Shown here: positions 54,348-64,000 of the stretch, piece by piece
Position numbering within the stretch: the stretch's first letter is position 1
How the letters are laid out: every line of letters begins with the position of its first letter
NCBI GenBank assembly: GCA_029948255.1
Contig: JALIZF010001363.1
Coordinates: forward strand, 186,001-250,000
Direction: 5' to 3'
Length of the DNA: 64,000 bases
From: Telmatactis stephensoni
Lineage: Eukaryota; Cnidaria; Anthozoa; Actiniaria; Isophelliidae
The notes under the pieces: model-generated
The model's database searches: none
Told to the model about the DNA's origin: nothing
What the model saw: the letters and a program-made list of their open reading frames with translations, nothing else
Translations under genes and position numbers: made by a program

Positions 54348-54799
54348 TATGACACATAATTTTTTATTTTCAAACTTAGTTATTTTTAGAGAGCATAGTG
54401 AAGATCTTTTTACCCAGGTTTTCCTTACCTCGTATTTTCTGAGATATGAAGGTTTCAAATGTCAAAATGCAAATTTGATGACGTAAGAGGAGGCAACACT
54501 GCAAACTTCTCATGGGTTTTACAAAAAGAGGACTTCAATTCGAGAGCCAAATTTTTTACTAAACAACAGGCTTTGCCAATCGAAATGAGTTACAAATGGA
54601 AAAATACAAGTAATTTAAATTCTCTTGTTTTTGTATAATAAATGATTACTCCTCTTACGTCATCACATTTGCATTTTGAAATTTGAAACCTTTATATCTC
54701 AGAAAATATGGAGTGAGGAAAAACAAGATTAAAAGATCTTTACTATGCTTTCTTTCAAGAACTGAGTTTGAAAATAAAATATTATCCGTCATAGGAACT
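54348..54799. mobile_element. TTAA-flanked foldback MITE, copy C
   Basis: TTAA at 54344-54347 and 54800-54803. The right end GTCATAGGAACT matches copy A; the left end has lost the first bases (TATGACACATA remains). The interior matches copy B almost base for base. It is nested in outer element C. Confidence 0.72.
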
Positions 54800-55228
54800 T
54801 TAATATATTTGTTATATTTCAACACTCCAACATTTCAACATCTAGAATTGCAGAGTAAATTGCAGAAAAAATTTCAGCGTGTATCGGCGCCTTTAAACGA
54901 ATGGCTATCTGCTATGTTAGTTTGCAATATTATTCGCCTTTTATCGCGTAGAAAAGTGTGTGCAAAAATTCATATTTCCAGAAACATACATAGAGTGATT
55001 TTATTTAACTCGTGAAAGAAAGATGACTGTGTAGTTTGTTCTAGTTAATTAAAAAAGAATCAAAAGAAAAAAGTAGGTTTAAGAAGGTCTAACTTGCGTG
55101 TTTATCAAATTATTAATCGTATTTTTCCCCTTAACTTCTGACGTCCGTTTGGCTTTCAGCTTGAGAAACGGCCTTTCGCTTCGTCTTAAGTCAGAAAAGC
55201 TCTAGCCGTTTCATTGATTTGGGTCGCA

Positions 55229-55687
55229 GGGAAAAGAAAACCGCAGAGGAGTTATCCGGGCTACCGGGGACAACTCGGTACGGCCGTTAGGCCTCTCGCT
55301 GACTAAAGCGGCGTTTTTTATTTGTCTCTACTAGGAAAACAATGTGAATGGCAAAAACGGAGTGAAAAAAGATGCATTTTCAGTTTTATCCTGATAAGCG
55401 TGTTCCTTGCCTAACATCTTCATCAGCTTCGTTCTTTCACGCCAACAACCAACTGAATATCTTTCCCAACTCTATCAGACATTGTTCGTCGTCCAATAAT
55501 CAAATTTGGTACTGCTTTGTTAATTTGGTGAACTCAATGATGTACTTTTGGCTGTCCAAGCCACCGTTTATTTTTTCCTACTAGAGACAAATACAAAACG
55601 CCGCTTTAGTCAGTAGACGAGAGAGGCCTAACGGCCGTACCGAGCTGTCCCCGGTAGCCCGGATAACTCTTTGGTTTTCTCTTCCCT
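55229..55687. mobile_element. Foldback element with about 105-base arms
   Basis: The arms begin GGGAAAAGAAAACCGCAGAG on the left and (inverted) GGGAAGAGAAAACCAAAGAG on the right. They run through GTTATCCGGGCTACCGGGGA, CTCGGTACGGCCGTTAGGCC and TAAAGCGGCGTTTT, to a TTGTCTCTA core. The spacer between the arms is about 240 bases with an open frame of no clear significance. A large nonautonomous TIR element. Confidence 0.75.
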
Positions 55688-55689
55688 AA

Positions 55690-56278
55690 CAGATACTAGT
55701 AGGCTTCATTTCCATTGTCTTCTTCTATGTCTACCGAACTTTTTCACACTAACATTCAATTTTTATTTTACGGGTTTATCCCAATCACTATAGTAATATG
55801 GTTGGGGCCGAATGTTTATCTGAGTAATTTTTGACAGCCAGACCTCATAAAAATAGCCAAAATCACTTCCATCTTAGCAAATAACTTTAGGGAGCCAAAC
55901 TGCACATGTGCAAACGCTTGTTATAGATCCCACATGGCTTGCAGCACTGTTTTGGTATTGACAGCAAGTGTTTCGAAAAATCTTTCTGTTTGAAAAGGCA
56001 TGGAATAGTATTGGATCTGCTAGCCTAGTAGTAGTTCCTTTACTATGTTCAACCTCCATAACCTGGTCGTCCAAAATTATTAAGTGATAATTAGTTTTGC
56101 AACAAAGGATGTCTTCAGAGGATATTTTGCATATTAATATGAATGTTGATATTTATTTTGTTACTGAAGTAATTTTTATATAAAATTCATCAGTTGTTGC
56201 AGACACTACCCTCGGTAATTGCTGATTCGATGAACCGCAAAGGGGGAAAATAGGTCGTGATGCGGTTAAGAATTTGTA
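55690..56278. other. Intergenic, nothing recognised
   Basis: AT-rich; short open frames only. Confidence 0.4.
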
Positions 56279-56445
56279 ACTTGATAGAGTGATTTTCACC
56301 GGACTGTGAAATAGTTACTAAGCTAATAGACACTAATAGACTCTGCACCCATTGTTTTCTTTTGTTGCAATACAACTATTAGACACTATTAAACACTGAC
56401 TATTAGTAATTGTTTCACAGTCCGATGAAAATCACTCTATCACTT
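56279..56445. mobile_element. Foldback MITE (CTTGATAGAGTGATTTTCA ends)
   Basis: ACTTGATAGAGTGATTTTCA followed by CCGGACTGTGAAA on the left is inverted on the right (TTTCACAGTCCGATGAAAAT, CACTCTATCACTT). The core contains TAATAGACACTA repeats. Confidence 0.65.
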
Positions 56446-56514
56446 AGGAAAATTGGCACGTGTCAGTATCAGATTGCCAGATTTTCGAAAAAGACGCTAA
56501 ATCGGAAAACTCGG

Positions 56515-56700
56515 CTGTCGTTAAAACGCGGAGTGCGGATTGCGGATAGACTTTTGCGGATTGCGGATAGATTTTTGCGGATAGTGTCCGAAATATAAAA
56601 TTAGTCCTAAAATTCCAAACGATTATAAAATTTAAGAGTAAGTAATGATAAACAACAAAGAACAAAAACAAATATCTAAATAAAAAACGGCCAAAAGAAA
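56515..56700 (+). repeat. Dispersed repeat, inverse copy at 63537-63690
   Basis: Begins with repeats of TTGCGGATTGCGGATAGA and ends with AAAACGGCCAAAAGAAA. The reverse complement is found at 63537-63690 with small differences. Noncoding. Confidence 0.7.
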
Positions 56701-57019
56701 TTTTTCTGCTTTCTTGTCTGCTTTTTAATCTGTAGGGGTATAGAATGGTGTCTAAAAAATAAAGAGGCTCGCAAAAATTTGGTCAAGGCTCGGAAGTTCG
56801 GCGTTAAATCAATGGGACAAACCTTGTAAATAAAACAAACGTTGTAAATAAAACGTCTCTGTTAAGTTTTAGCTTTGTGAGCTTTTAACAATAACCACTC
56901 CATTTAGCATCCGTATCTATACTAATTTTGGGACAAATTTCCCTACAGCTCTTCGTCAATATCCTGATCTTCAGTATTTTAAGATATCCCATATCCGGCT
57001 GTATTTTTTCTGCTGACTA

Positions 57020-57617
57020 AGGGTGTTTTCCATTTAGTGGAACCAACCAGCCAGAACGGCCAGTCCTTAAAGTCCTTATGACACATATTTTTTTATTTTC
57101 AAACTTAGTTATTTTTAGAGAGCATCTTTTCACCCGGGTTTTCCTTACCTCGTATTTTCTGAGATATGAAGGTTTCAAATGTCAAAATGCAAATTTGATG
57201 ACGTAAGAGGAGGCAACACTGCAAACTTCTCATGGGTTTTACAAAAAGAGGACTTCAATTCGAGAGCCAGATTTTTCACTAAACAACAGGCTTTGCCAAT
57301 TGAAATGAGTTACAAATGGAAAAATACAAGTAATTTAAATTCTCTTGTTTTTGTATAATAAATTGATGATTACTCCTCTTACGTCATCATATTTGCATTT
57401 TGAAATTTGAAACCTTTATATCTCAGAAAATATGGAGTGAGGAAAAAAAAGATTAAAAGATCTTTACTATGCTTTCTATCAAGAACTGAGTTTGAAAATA
57501 AAATATTATCCGTCATAGGGACTTTAAATGGTACATGTCAATTCCTAGCTCTGGCTGGAATCAGTCCTAAGAAATTAGGCCGTTCTGGCGGTTGGTTCCA
57601 CTAAATGAAATGACCCT
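57020..57617. mobile_element. TIR element (outer element B) split by a TTAA foldback
   Basis: Left CATTTAGTGGAACCAACC then AGCCAGAACGGCC; inverted right CATTTAGTGGAACCAACC then GCCAGAACGGCC. Outer tips AGGGTG...CACCCT-like. The foldback at 57071-57523 sits at a TTAA inside it. Confidence 0.72.
57071..57523. mobile_element. TTAA-flanked foldback MITE, copy B
   Basis: TTAA at 57067-57070 and 57524-57527; ends AGTCCTTATGACACATA and GTCATAGGGACT. Nested in outer element B; nearly the same as copy C. Confidence 0.75.
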
Positions 57618-57630
57618 ATATACTTACCGT

Positions 57631-57705
57631 ATCCCCCCGGGGGGACTCCTATATATAAGACGGGGATGCTCGACAATTCATTTCTACCTCTAAAAGGTAC
57701 CAACT
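57631..57705 (+). repeat. Partial copy of the TGGTACCTTTTAG repeat
   Basis: Contains GGGGGGACTCC, GACGGGGATGCTCG and CTAAAAGGTACC in the order also seen at 43612-43790 and, inverted, at 62865-63024. Confidence 0.5.
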
Positions 57706-57879
57706 CAAAAACAATAATAAAGAATTAAAATAATGAAACACTTTGTTATCGATGTGCTTTGAAGATTCAATTCAGATTATCGAAATCGTCCCTTTCATGC
57801 ACATTACATCATTTTATAGTATAATTTATAGTATACTTTTATCTTAGCTTTTGACTAATTTAAAGTATGACTTTTCGCC

Positions 57880-58060
57880 GTTTAATCTCATTTATATACA
57901 TTTTTTATAATAATTTTTAATCTTAATGTATAGCATTTGTATTTATATCTTTATCTTTAGTTTTAGTTTCATTTATAGAGGGCCACAAGTTTATTAGCCT
58001 TTGGCTATTTAGTGCTACCCTCATGAAATAAAGGATTTATTATTATTATTATCATTACAT
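57880..58060 (+). repeat. CR1/L2-like 3' end fragment
   Basis: A GGGCCACAAGTTTATTAGCC...AAATAAAGGATTTATTATTATT sequence typical of 3' ends of this group, with a short (TTA)n tail. No coding part. Confidence 0.5.
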
Positions 58061-58079
58061 GCTTATTTTAGGTAGTTTA

Positions 58080-58270
58080 TGTAACGTTTTCTAAAACGAC
58101 TTGGTCTCAAGGGAGACTAGACTCAAATATAGAATAACAACGGAGACAACAACTCGTGTGTGTGCTTCTTTACTCGCATAAAGAGCTCTTACATAAAACT
58201 AAAGGGTCTCATGTTACAATAGATAAATGAGTAAATGATTGGCATGTAATGGTTATATAATAACGTCACA
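58080..58270 (-). repeat. Left LTR (3' LTR of the minus-strand element)
   Basis: 191 bases beginning TG and ending CA. It appears identical to the right LTR (62674-62864). GTTTA (58075-58079) is the target duplication. Confidence 0.9.
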
Positions 58271-58281
58271 TCTCCCCTTCC
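58271..58281 (-). promoter_or_regulatory. Polypurine tract
   Basis: On the minus strand GGAAGGGGAGA directly precedes the 3' LTR; the plus-strand DNA primer would form here. Confidence 0.7.
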
Positions 58282-58394
58282 ATAGAGAGAAAAGAAGAAA
58301 ATAAAGAATATGATAATAAACTAAATGTCACTGTCCTACATAATTATAATGAAATGCAAATCAATGTCTCAGTCCGGTATAATGTTTACAACAG

Positions 58395-59555
58395 TTACTT
58401 GAAACGATCTGGTGGCTTTACAACTCTTCCGCTTCTGGTGACAACTAGTGCACCTGGTGGCTTTGCAGCTGTATCTATCTTAGGTGTTGCTGGACAGCTT
58501 GCGTCAGGTTTTGGTACTTCTGCTGCCGGCTTTATCTGCGCAGTCGTTTGCGGTTTCGGTGTTGTCACAGGGGCTGGCGGTTGGTGCCTAGGTGGAGGTG
58601 GAAGTGGCTCGTCAACTGTTGGCTTCGGCATTACTTCCTTGGTCAGACGTAGTTGACGACGGTTCCTACAGAACACTCTTCCGTCTTCTGTGCGTACTTC
58701 GTAGGATCGTATGTCTACTTGCCTTTCAACTTCCGCTTTCCTCCAGGGTTTTCGGCTGCCTAGACTCTGGGGCGGCGCAATACGCACTGTGTCTCCTGGT
58801 TGGAGTTCTTGTAGTTCTTTGGTACCGCGGTTGTAATAGTAAGTTTGTCTGGCCTTCTGCTCTTTGAGTTTGAGATCGATGTTGGCAGGTACCTTAGGCT
58901 TGAGCAGTTGCGTTGAGGTTGGTAGGAGGGTTTTGGTACGACGTCCGAAAATCCTCTGCGCTGGCGATGCGTTGATTCCTTCTGATGGAGTGTTCCTCCA
59001 ATCAAGAAGTGCCAGATAAGGATCTTTGTGAGTCTCCAAGGCTTTCCTCATTAGCCTTTTTGCCGTGTTCACTGCATTCTCTACCTTGCCGTTAGACTGT
59101 GGGTAGGTCGGTGAGCTCGTTACGTGGTCGAATGCGTAAGCACGCGCAAACTCCTCGAACTCAGCAGATGAATGTGGCGGACCGTTGTCTGAGATGACTT
59201 GGTCAGGGATCCCATGCCTTGCGAAATGGGGTTTAAGCTTACCAATGACTTCTTTCGCTGTCTTGGATGCTAGTCTGTCGACTTCGAAGTAGTTGGAGTA
59301 GTAGTCGACTGTGATGAGGAAATCTCTGTTCTCGAGGTGGAACAGGTCCGTTGCCACCTTTTCCCACGGTCGGGACGGGATCTGATGGCTGATCATTGGT
59401 TCTTTCCCCTGTTCTAGTTGGTACTTGTTGCATGTTTCACACTGAGAAATGTAGTTTTCTACATCCTTATTCAAGCCGGGCCAATAGAGAGCTTCTCTTG
59501 CTCTGCGTATACATCCTTGGATGCCTATGTGGCTGGAGTGTAGCTTTAGTAGCAT
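58395..59555 (-). pseudogene. Gypsy integrase part of Pol, frame-shifted from the rest
   Basis: Integrase that would insert the element DNA. From the first Met (59555): an HHCC zinc segment (H6, H9, C39, C42), then the catalytic core D70, D123, E159 with 35 residues between the last two (DD35E, all present: VATDLF, ISDNG, KVENA). A Pro-rich C-terminal tail ends in VTRSGRVVKPPDRFK. There is no chromodomain. In the frame of this part the coding sequence reads back beyond 59555 to about 59690, into the end of the upstream frame (59647-62433). A duplicated CCAT at about 59655 accounts for the shift, so the integrase is separated from the RT. Confidence 0.82.
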
Positions 59556-59646
59556 ACTGTCCCTTAGGGCGGTGGGGACAACAAGCCTTTCTCCTTTAAA
59601 GATGAGGCCATTCTGCAGGGTCAGCTCATCCCTAAATGGGAAGTAG

Positions 59647-62575
59647 TCATGGATGGATACTGCTAGCTACTTCTGATTTTTGTATAGGCCAACCTTGTCT
59701 AATTACTGCCTTTAGCTCCCTCAGTGTGAGGTCTGCTTCCGTTTCCGCTTGGATCTTAGTTTGTGTAGCTTCTGAAACGGGTAGGTATTGAGTCATGTTG
59801 ATGACTTCTACGTCTCGTTCTGTTTCACCTCTCAACGTAGATGCTGTCATCTCTGTTTCTGAGGGCACTCTGTATGCTCTGCTAAGTGTGTCGGCCAATA
59901 CCATTTCTGTTCCCTTCTTATACGTGACGTCTAAGTCAAACTTCTGTAGTCTTAAGAGCATACGTTGCAGTCTCTTGGGAGCACTGATCAGACTTTTCTT
60001 AAATATGCTCTCGAGGGGCTTGTGGTCAGACTGAACCTTTACTGGTCGGCCGTAGACGCACTGTTCAAATCTTTCGACGGCAAAGACGATTGCCAACATT
60101 TCTTTCTCAATTTGCGCGTAGTGAGATTCTGTTTCCGTCATGGAGCGAGATGCATAGGCTACTGGCTGGCCATTCTGCATGAGACACGCACCAAGACCTC
60201 GGTCTGATGCGTCGCATTGGATTTCGACACTCGCCTTAGGATCAAAGAATTTGAGGACGGGAGCCTCGGAGATAACTTTCTTGATGGCAGAGAAACTTCG
60301 TTCATGGGTAGCATCCCATCGGAAGTGGACATCTTCTTTAAGAAGGTCTCTGAGTGGGGCTGTCAGTTCTGACAGGTTTGTTGCAAAACGTTGTAGGTAG
60401 TTTAGCATTCCAAGCAGACGTTTCACATCTTGTTTGCAGGTTGGCGACGGCATTTCGTTGATCCCTTGGATCTTGGCTGGATCTGGTTTCAAGCCATCGG
60501 CTGAAATGACGTGGCCCATGAATTCTACTTCTTTTCGTCGAAGCTTTAGCTTTTCTTTGTTCAATTTAATGCCCTTGTCCCGGCATCGCTGTAGTAGAGC
60601 TTTGAGTTTCCTATCGTGGTCGTCCATTGCGTCTCTTTCGGTTTTACCGACACCGAAGACCAGGGTGTCGTCGAAGATCGGCATAATACCATTAAGACCT
60701 TGAAAAGCGTTATCAAGCCTTCTTTGGAACTCTTCGGGCGCTGGGGAGATCCCGAATGGCATGCGAGTCCAACGATATCGGCCCCAGGGGGTTCCAAAAG
60801 TGGTCAGCAGACTGCTTTCGTCATCTAGTTGGACATGCCAGAAACCGTTCTTGGCATCAAGGACAGAGAACACCTTCGCGTCTGTCAGTTGAGCGAGAAG
60901 GTCGTCAAACAAAGGTAGAGGGTAGTGGTTCCTCTTGAGGGCCTTATTAAGAGGCTTTGGGTCGATACAGAGACGTATCTTGCCATTTCTTCGCGTTGCG
61001 ACTACCATCGATGATACCCAGTCAGTAGGGACATCTACAGGAACTAATATGCCTTTCTTTACTAGGCGGTCTAGTTCGTCCTTTAGCGACTCTTTAAGGG
61101 CGAACGGGACCTTGCGCACAGGGAGGACCACCGGGGGAACTGTTTTGTCTACCTCGAGGTGTAACTTATCCTGGAGCTTTCCGTCTCCGTCAAAAACATC
61201 TTGGAACTCGTCTATTAGATCATTGTTGAGAGCAGGGGTGTCAAGGGACATGATGTTGTCTAAGTTGACAGTGATAAGCTGAAATAGCTGTATTGCTTGA
61301 GCACCTAGTATGGGCATGTGGCCCTCTTTCACTAGGACAAACTCGAGTGAAAGAGCATCACTGTTCTTAGGATTGACAGCTTTGATGTTTACAGTTCCTA
61401 GTGTTTTCAGGGTAGTTTTATTGAACATCTGCAGTGTTTTAGTTGTGTTGTTCAACTTGTTGAGCGCTGGATCATTGGCAATTTGCTTGTATTTATCGAC
61501 TGGTAGAATGTTTACGGTAGCACCGCAGTCAAGTTGGAATCGCACATCATTATCTAAAAGGCGCATTGTCGCAAAAATCTTGCGCGGGCAATCTGCTGCA
61601 TCGATTGCGTCTACAGATTCCACATAAAAGAAGTAATCATCATCCGAATCTACGGACTGTTCTTCGATTTCATGCACAGCGGGCCTAGCTGGTTTTGCAG
61701 AGCAGACCGAGGAACCCGAAAAGTGGTTTGGGGTTCCGCAGTCTTTACATGTTTTGTTCCATGCTGCGCACAGTTCTTTTTTTCTCACGTGTGACTTCAT
61801 ACAAAATTTGCACTTGATCAGCGTTTGTGTTTGTCCCTGGCCTGGGCCTTTATTACGTGGGACTGGGTTGTTTCGCTGCGGGTTTCCTGTGTTACGTGGC
61901 GGGTTTCCTACGTTCCGCCGCGGGTTTCCGTTTCGTGTCTGCGGGCGACGCGTTGTCTGCATAGCATGAATTTCATCACTTGTGATATCTTTAAATCGCT
62001 TTGTTGTCGATTCATTTGCTCTACAGATATTAATGCATTTCTCTAAAGTTAGTTTTGGTTCAGCAAGCAGTTTCTTTCTTGTACTATTGTCTAAGAGGCC
62101 TAAGACAATTCGATCTCGTAGTAAGTTGTCTTTTAACTCACCAAAATTGCAAGTTTTGGCTAATGAGCGTAGTGAGGTCAAATAGGTATCAAATGACTCA
62201 CCTTGTTGTTGGTCACGTTTATTGAAAACATACCGTTCATAGGTCTCATTTGTCTCACCAACACAGTAATTCTCCAGGAGCTCCAGAACTTTATCGATGT
62301 TTTGTTTGTCGTCTTCTGAGGCGAACGGCAAACCATCATAGATATCGAGCACGTCCGGCCCAATACAGGTCAAAAGCGTGGCCACTCGGTCATTGGTCAT
62401 TGCTTTGAGTTCTGAGTCGTGAAGCAATCTCATAATTGGTCCAGAGACGTTTGAATTTCTTCCAGTTGGAACTTAGATTCCCACGAAGATCTAGTTTAGG
62501 CGGTAAGGGTAGATTGGGTTGTGTAACATGCACAACTTCTTGCGTTGCTGACGTCGAGGCTTTCTTGTCAGTCAT
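59647..62575 (-). pseudogene. Gypsy Gag-Pol (gag, protease, RT, RNase H), two frame breaks
   Basis: The gag start is the ATG at 62575 (MTDKKASTS). The frame shifts within 62390-62433 and then runs open for 928 codons to 59647. Numbered from 62433: a nucleocapsid-like basic region with Cys-His knuckles (CKFCMKSH, CKDCGTPNHFSGSSVC), an aspartic protease (DCGA at 302-305), RT with FSVLDAKNGFWHVQLD and the catalytic IFDD (586-589), and RNase H (CDASDRGLGACL, SDHKPL). All active-site residues are present. A 1-base shift in gag and a 4-base duplication near 59655 prevent one continuous product. No envelope gene was seen. Confidence 0.82.
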
Positions 62576-62655
62576 ATTCCGTGCGAAGAAGATAGTCGTC
62601 GAGAAAAAACCCAAAACACACACAAAGAACACTAGGAAGTTCTTCAGATATGGTA

Positions 62656-62673
62656 CTTTAACTTCTGACACCA
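62656..62673 (-). promoter_or_regulatory. Primer-binding site
   Basis: Directly next to the 5' LTR on the minus strand, TGGTGTCAGAAG starts with TGG as expected for pairing with a tRNA CCA end. The tRNA is not identified. Confidence 0.7.
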
Positions 62674-62864
62674 TGTAACGTTTTCTAAAACGACTTGGTC
62701 TCAAGGGAGACTAGACTCAAATATAGAATAACAACGGAGACAACAACTCGTGTGTGTGCTTCTTTACTCGCATAAAGAGCTCTTACATAAAACTAAAGGG
62801 TCTCATGTTACAATAGATAAATGAGTAAATGATTGGCATGTAATGGTTATATAATAACGTCACA
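62674..62864 (-). repeat. Right LTR (5' LTR)
   Basis: 191 bases, TG...CA, apparently identical to the left LTR; followed by the target duplicate GTTTA. Confidence 0.9.
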
Positions 62865-63024
62865 GTTTATTTACCCCAAAACAGTCCCTAAAAGGTACCA
62901 GCTATGTCTCTGGTAGTCCACTTAAGTCTGTGGCACCCTAAAAGGTGCCAGATTGCAGATTTTGACCCCTAAAAGGTACGACGAGCATCCCCATCCATTT
63001 ACGATCGGAGTCCCCCCCACTCCC
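62865..63024 (-). repeat. TGGTACC/CTAAAAGGTACC dispersed repeat
   Basis: Reverse complement of 43612-43790: CCCTAAAAGGTACCAGC, TCTGGTAGTCCACTTAAGTC, CATCCC...ACGATCGGAGTCCCCCC. The Gypsy element has inserted at its left edge; the remainder (TTATTTTAGGTAGTTTA) is left of 58080. Confidence 0.75.
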
Positions 63025-63136
63025 CCCGGGCCGTATTCCGCGGAAACCTCTACTGGCCGGGGCTTCATCTATCCTGTCGTCCATGGTCTTGTTGTCGGAA
63101 TACTTATGAAGAAAGAGTGTATGCAACCAATAGGAA

Positions 63137-63144
63137 ACAACAAG

Positions 63145-63188
<44 letters not shown>

Positions 63189-63215
63189 AAATAAAAAAAA
63201 TAAAAAAAATAAAAA
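63137..63215. repeat. (CAA)n and A-rich microsatellite
   Basis: About 50 bases of AAC units followed by AAAT-rich sequence. The Asn/Leu frames through it are artefacts. Confidence 0.85.
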
Positions 63216-64000
63216 TTCCCCGTTAAAAGAAAAAGTAGGCTCTAGAAAATATTGCATTTGTCAAATGGATCGAATTCACTGACTTGCAAATCCTATGTAC
63301 GGCTGTCACGCGCAAGGTTTGTCACGGTGATCAGAAACAAATGACCTTAGTGTTCCTTTACTTTTGGAAGGGTTTTGAAGTTGAAGATCAATATTATTTC
63401 TTTAATATTATTCTAAAATGATCTTGAAATGTTTCAAAACAAGTTTTTTAGCAAACTGCATAAAACGCTGCTAGTCTTGACCCGCACAAACTCGCTATCT
63501 GAATCACGATGACAGATTATAAAGCAGAAAAGTTCTTTTGGCCGTTTTTTATTTAGATATTTATTTTTGTTCTTTGTTGTTTATCATTACTTACTCTTTA
63601 ATTTTATAATTATTTTTGGACTAATTTTATATTTTGGACAATATCCGCAAAAATCTATCCGCAATCCGCACCCCGCGTTTTAACGACAGCCGTTCTGCTT
63701 GGAAGAACCCAGTAACGTCGTTCAATAGGGGCAAGTGATATTCTTCAGGAGCAATAAAATCCCGGGGGGGGGGGGGGGGGGTACTTGACCAGTATTTGGG
63801 TGGAGATGTTCCGCTGGGATCCTAAAACGGTTACCCTGTTTATGACAGAAAAATTCAAAATACCATACCCTGTTTATGACAAAGTATAATAATTGCAGAA
63901 TGTAATGTACTTATTTGTTTGTAATGTAGATGAGTTTCATAACGAGTTTGTTCAGTGCGATCGTGATCGAACAACGATAAATAAGGCTTCTAGACTGATC
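63216..64000. other. Repeat-rich right end, no gene
   Basis: The inverse copy of the 56515 repeat lies at 63537-63690, a G-run at 63764-63781, then words such as CCCTGTTTATGACA repeated at 63836-63890. No coding signal. Confidence 0.45.

Larger units (their letters stand above)
53970..54894. mobile_element. TIR element (outer element C) with two nested MITEs
   Basis: Left GCCGATACACGCTGCAATTT and inverted right GCCGATACACGCTGAAATTT are homologous over about 35 bases. Interior repeats of TTGCAATTTT or TTGCAACAA type remain. It has been split by a 109-bp MITE (54165-54273) and by foldback copy C (54348-54799). Confidence 0.7.
58080..62864 (-). mobile_element. Ty3/Gypsy LTR retrotransposon, 4785 bp
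   Basis: A complete element: two 191-base LTRs, GTTTA on both sides (58075-58079, 62865-62869), a primer-binding site beginning TGGTGTCAGAAG next to the 5' LTR (62656-62673), and a purine tract (GGAAGGGGAGA) next to the 3' LTR (58271-58281). The coding order is gag, protease, RT, RNase H, integrase, so it is Ty3/Gypsy; the style resembles the Mag group (inference). Two frameshifts break the polyprotein. It inserted into a copy of the TGGTACC repeat, whose halves lie on both sides. Confidence 0.9.

Noticed and set aside
60561..62704. Plus-strand and other-frame open frames within the Gypsy element
   Set aside because: They are shadows of the gag-pol coding strand.

Overview
The window looks like nuclear DNA from an animal, most probably an anthozoan cnidarian such as a stony coral (inference). 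Its genes have many small exons with GT-AG introns, the intergenic DNA is AT-rich, and it is packed with several classes of retroelement and many short terminal-inverted-repeat (TIR) elements. No bacterial or organellar feature was seen.

Host genes. A dystrobrevin-type gene lies on the minus strand. Eleven exons between 30328 and 10193, all phase-compatible, encode the EF-hand region and the ZZ zinc finger of the dystrophin family; a possible twelfth exon is at 586-627, and the C-terminal coiled coils are not in view. About 1.9 kb away, head to head, a seven-exon centrin-like four-EF-hand gene runs from 32209 to 42719 on the plus strand. A two-exon gene for a small secreted peptide with a TATA box is at 49389-49935. 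A second two-exon gene (52954-53576) diverges from a broken Harbinger transposase (51711-52732). A 97-codon ORF at 46336 is uncertain.

Mobile DNA. From left to right: a decayed APE-type non-LTR element with a nested 342-bp insertion (3022-6017); a decayed R2/R4-type element carrying a restriction-like endonuclease (6018-8440); a CR1/L2-type 3' fragment (8999-9943); a 3.9-kb TIR element with a 9-bp target duplication that contains EXO1-like nuclease gene fragments (10831-14728); a CR1/L2-type element with an uninterrupted 950-codon ORF (15029-18100); an R4/Dong-like element between (TAA)n arrays (36696-39003); a CR1/L2 copy (39243-40786); a Penelope-like GIY-YIG fragment (43986-44380); and a Ty3/Gypsy LTR element with two identical 191-bp LTRs (58080-62864). 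tRNA-derived SINEs and at least fifteen short TIR or foldback elements fill much of the rest.

How it fits together. Mobile DNA has enlarged host introns without visibly breaking them: dystrobrevin intron 10 holds the EXO1-carrying TIR element and the 950-codon retroelement, and centrin intron 4 holds a 4.5-kb composite inserted into a minisatellite. Nesting is the recurring theme. One TTAA-flanked foldback family occurs three times, each time inside a different TIR element, and (ATT)n tails of non-LTR elements seem to provide the (TAA)n landing sites of the R4/Dong-like element. The TIR element with EXO1 fragments is the best candidate for something undescribed.
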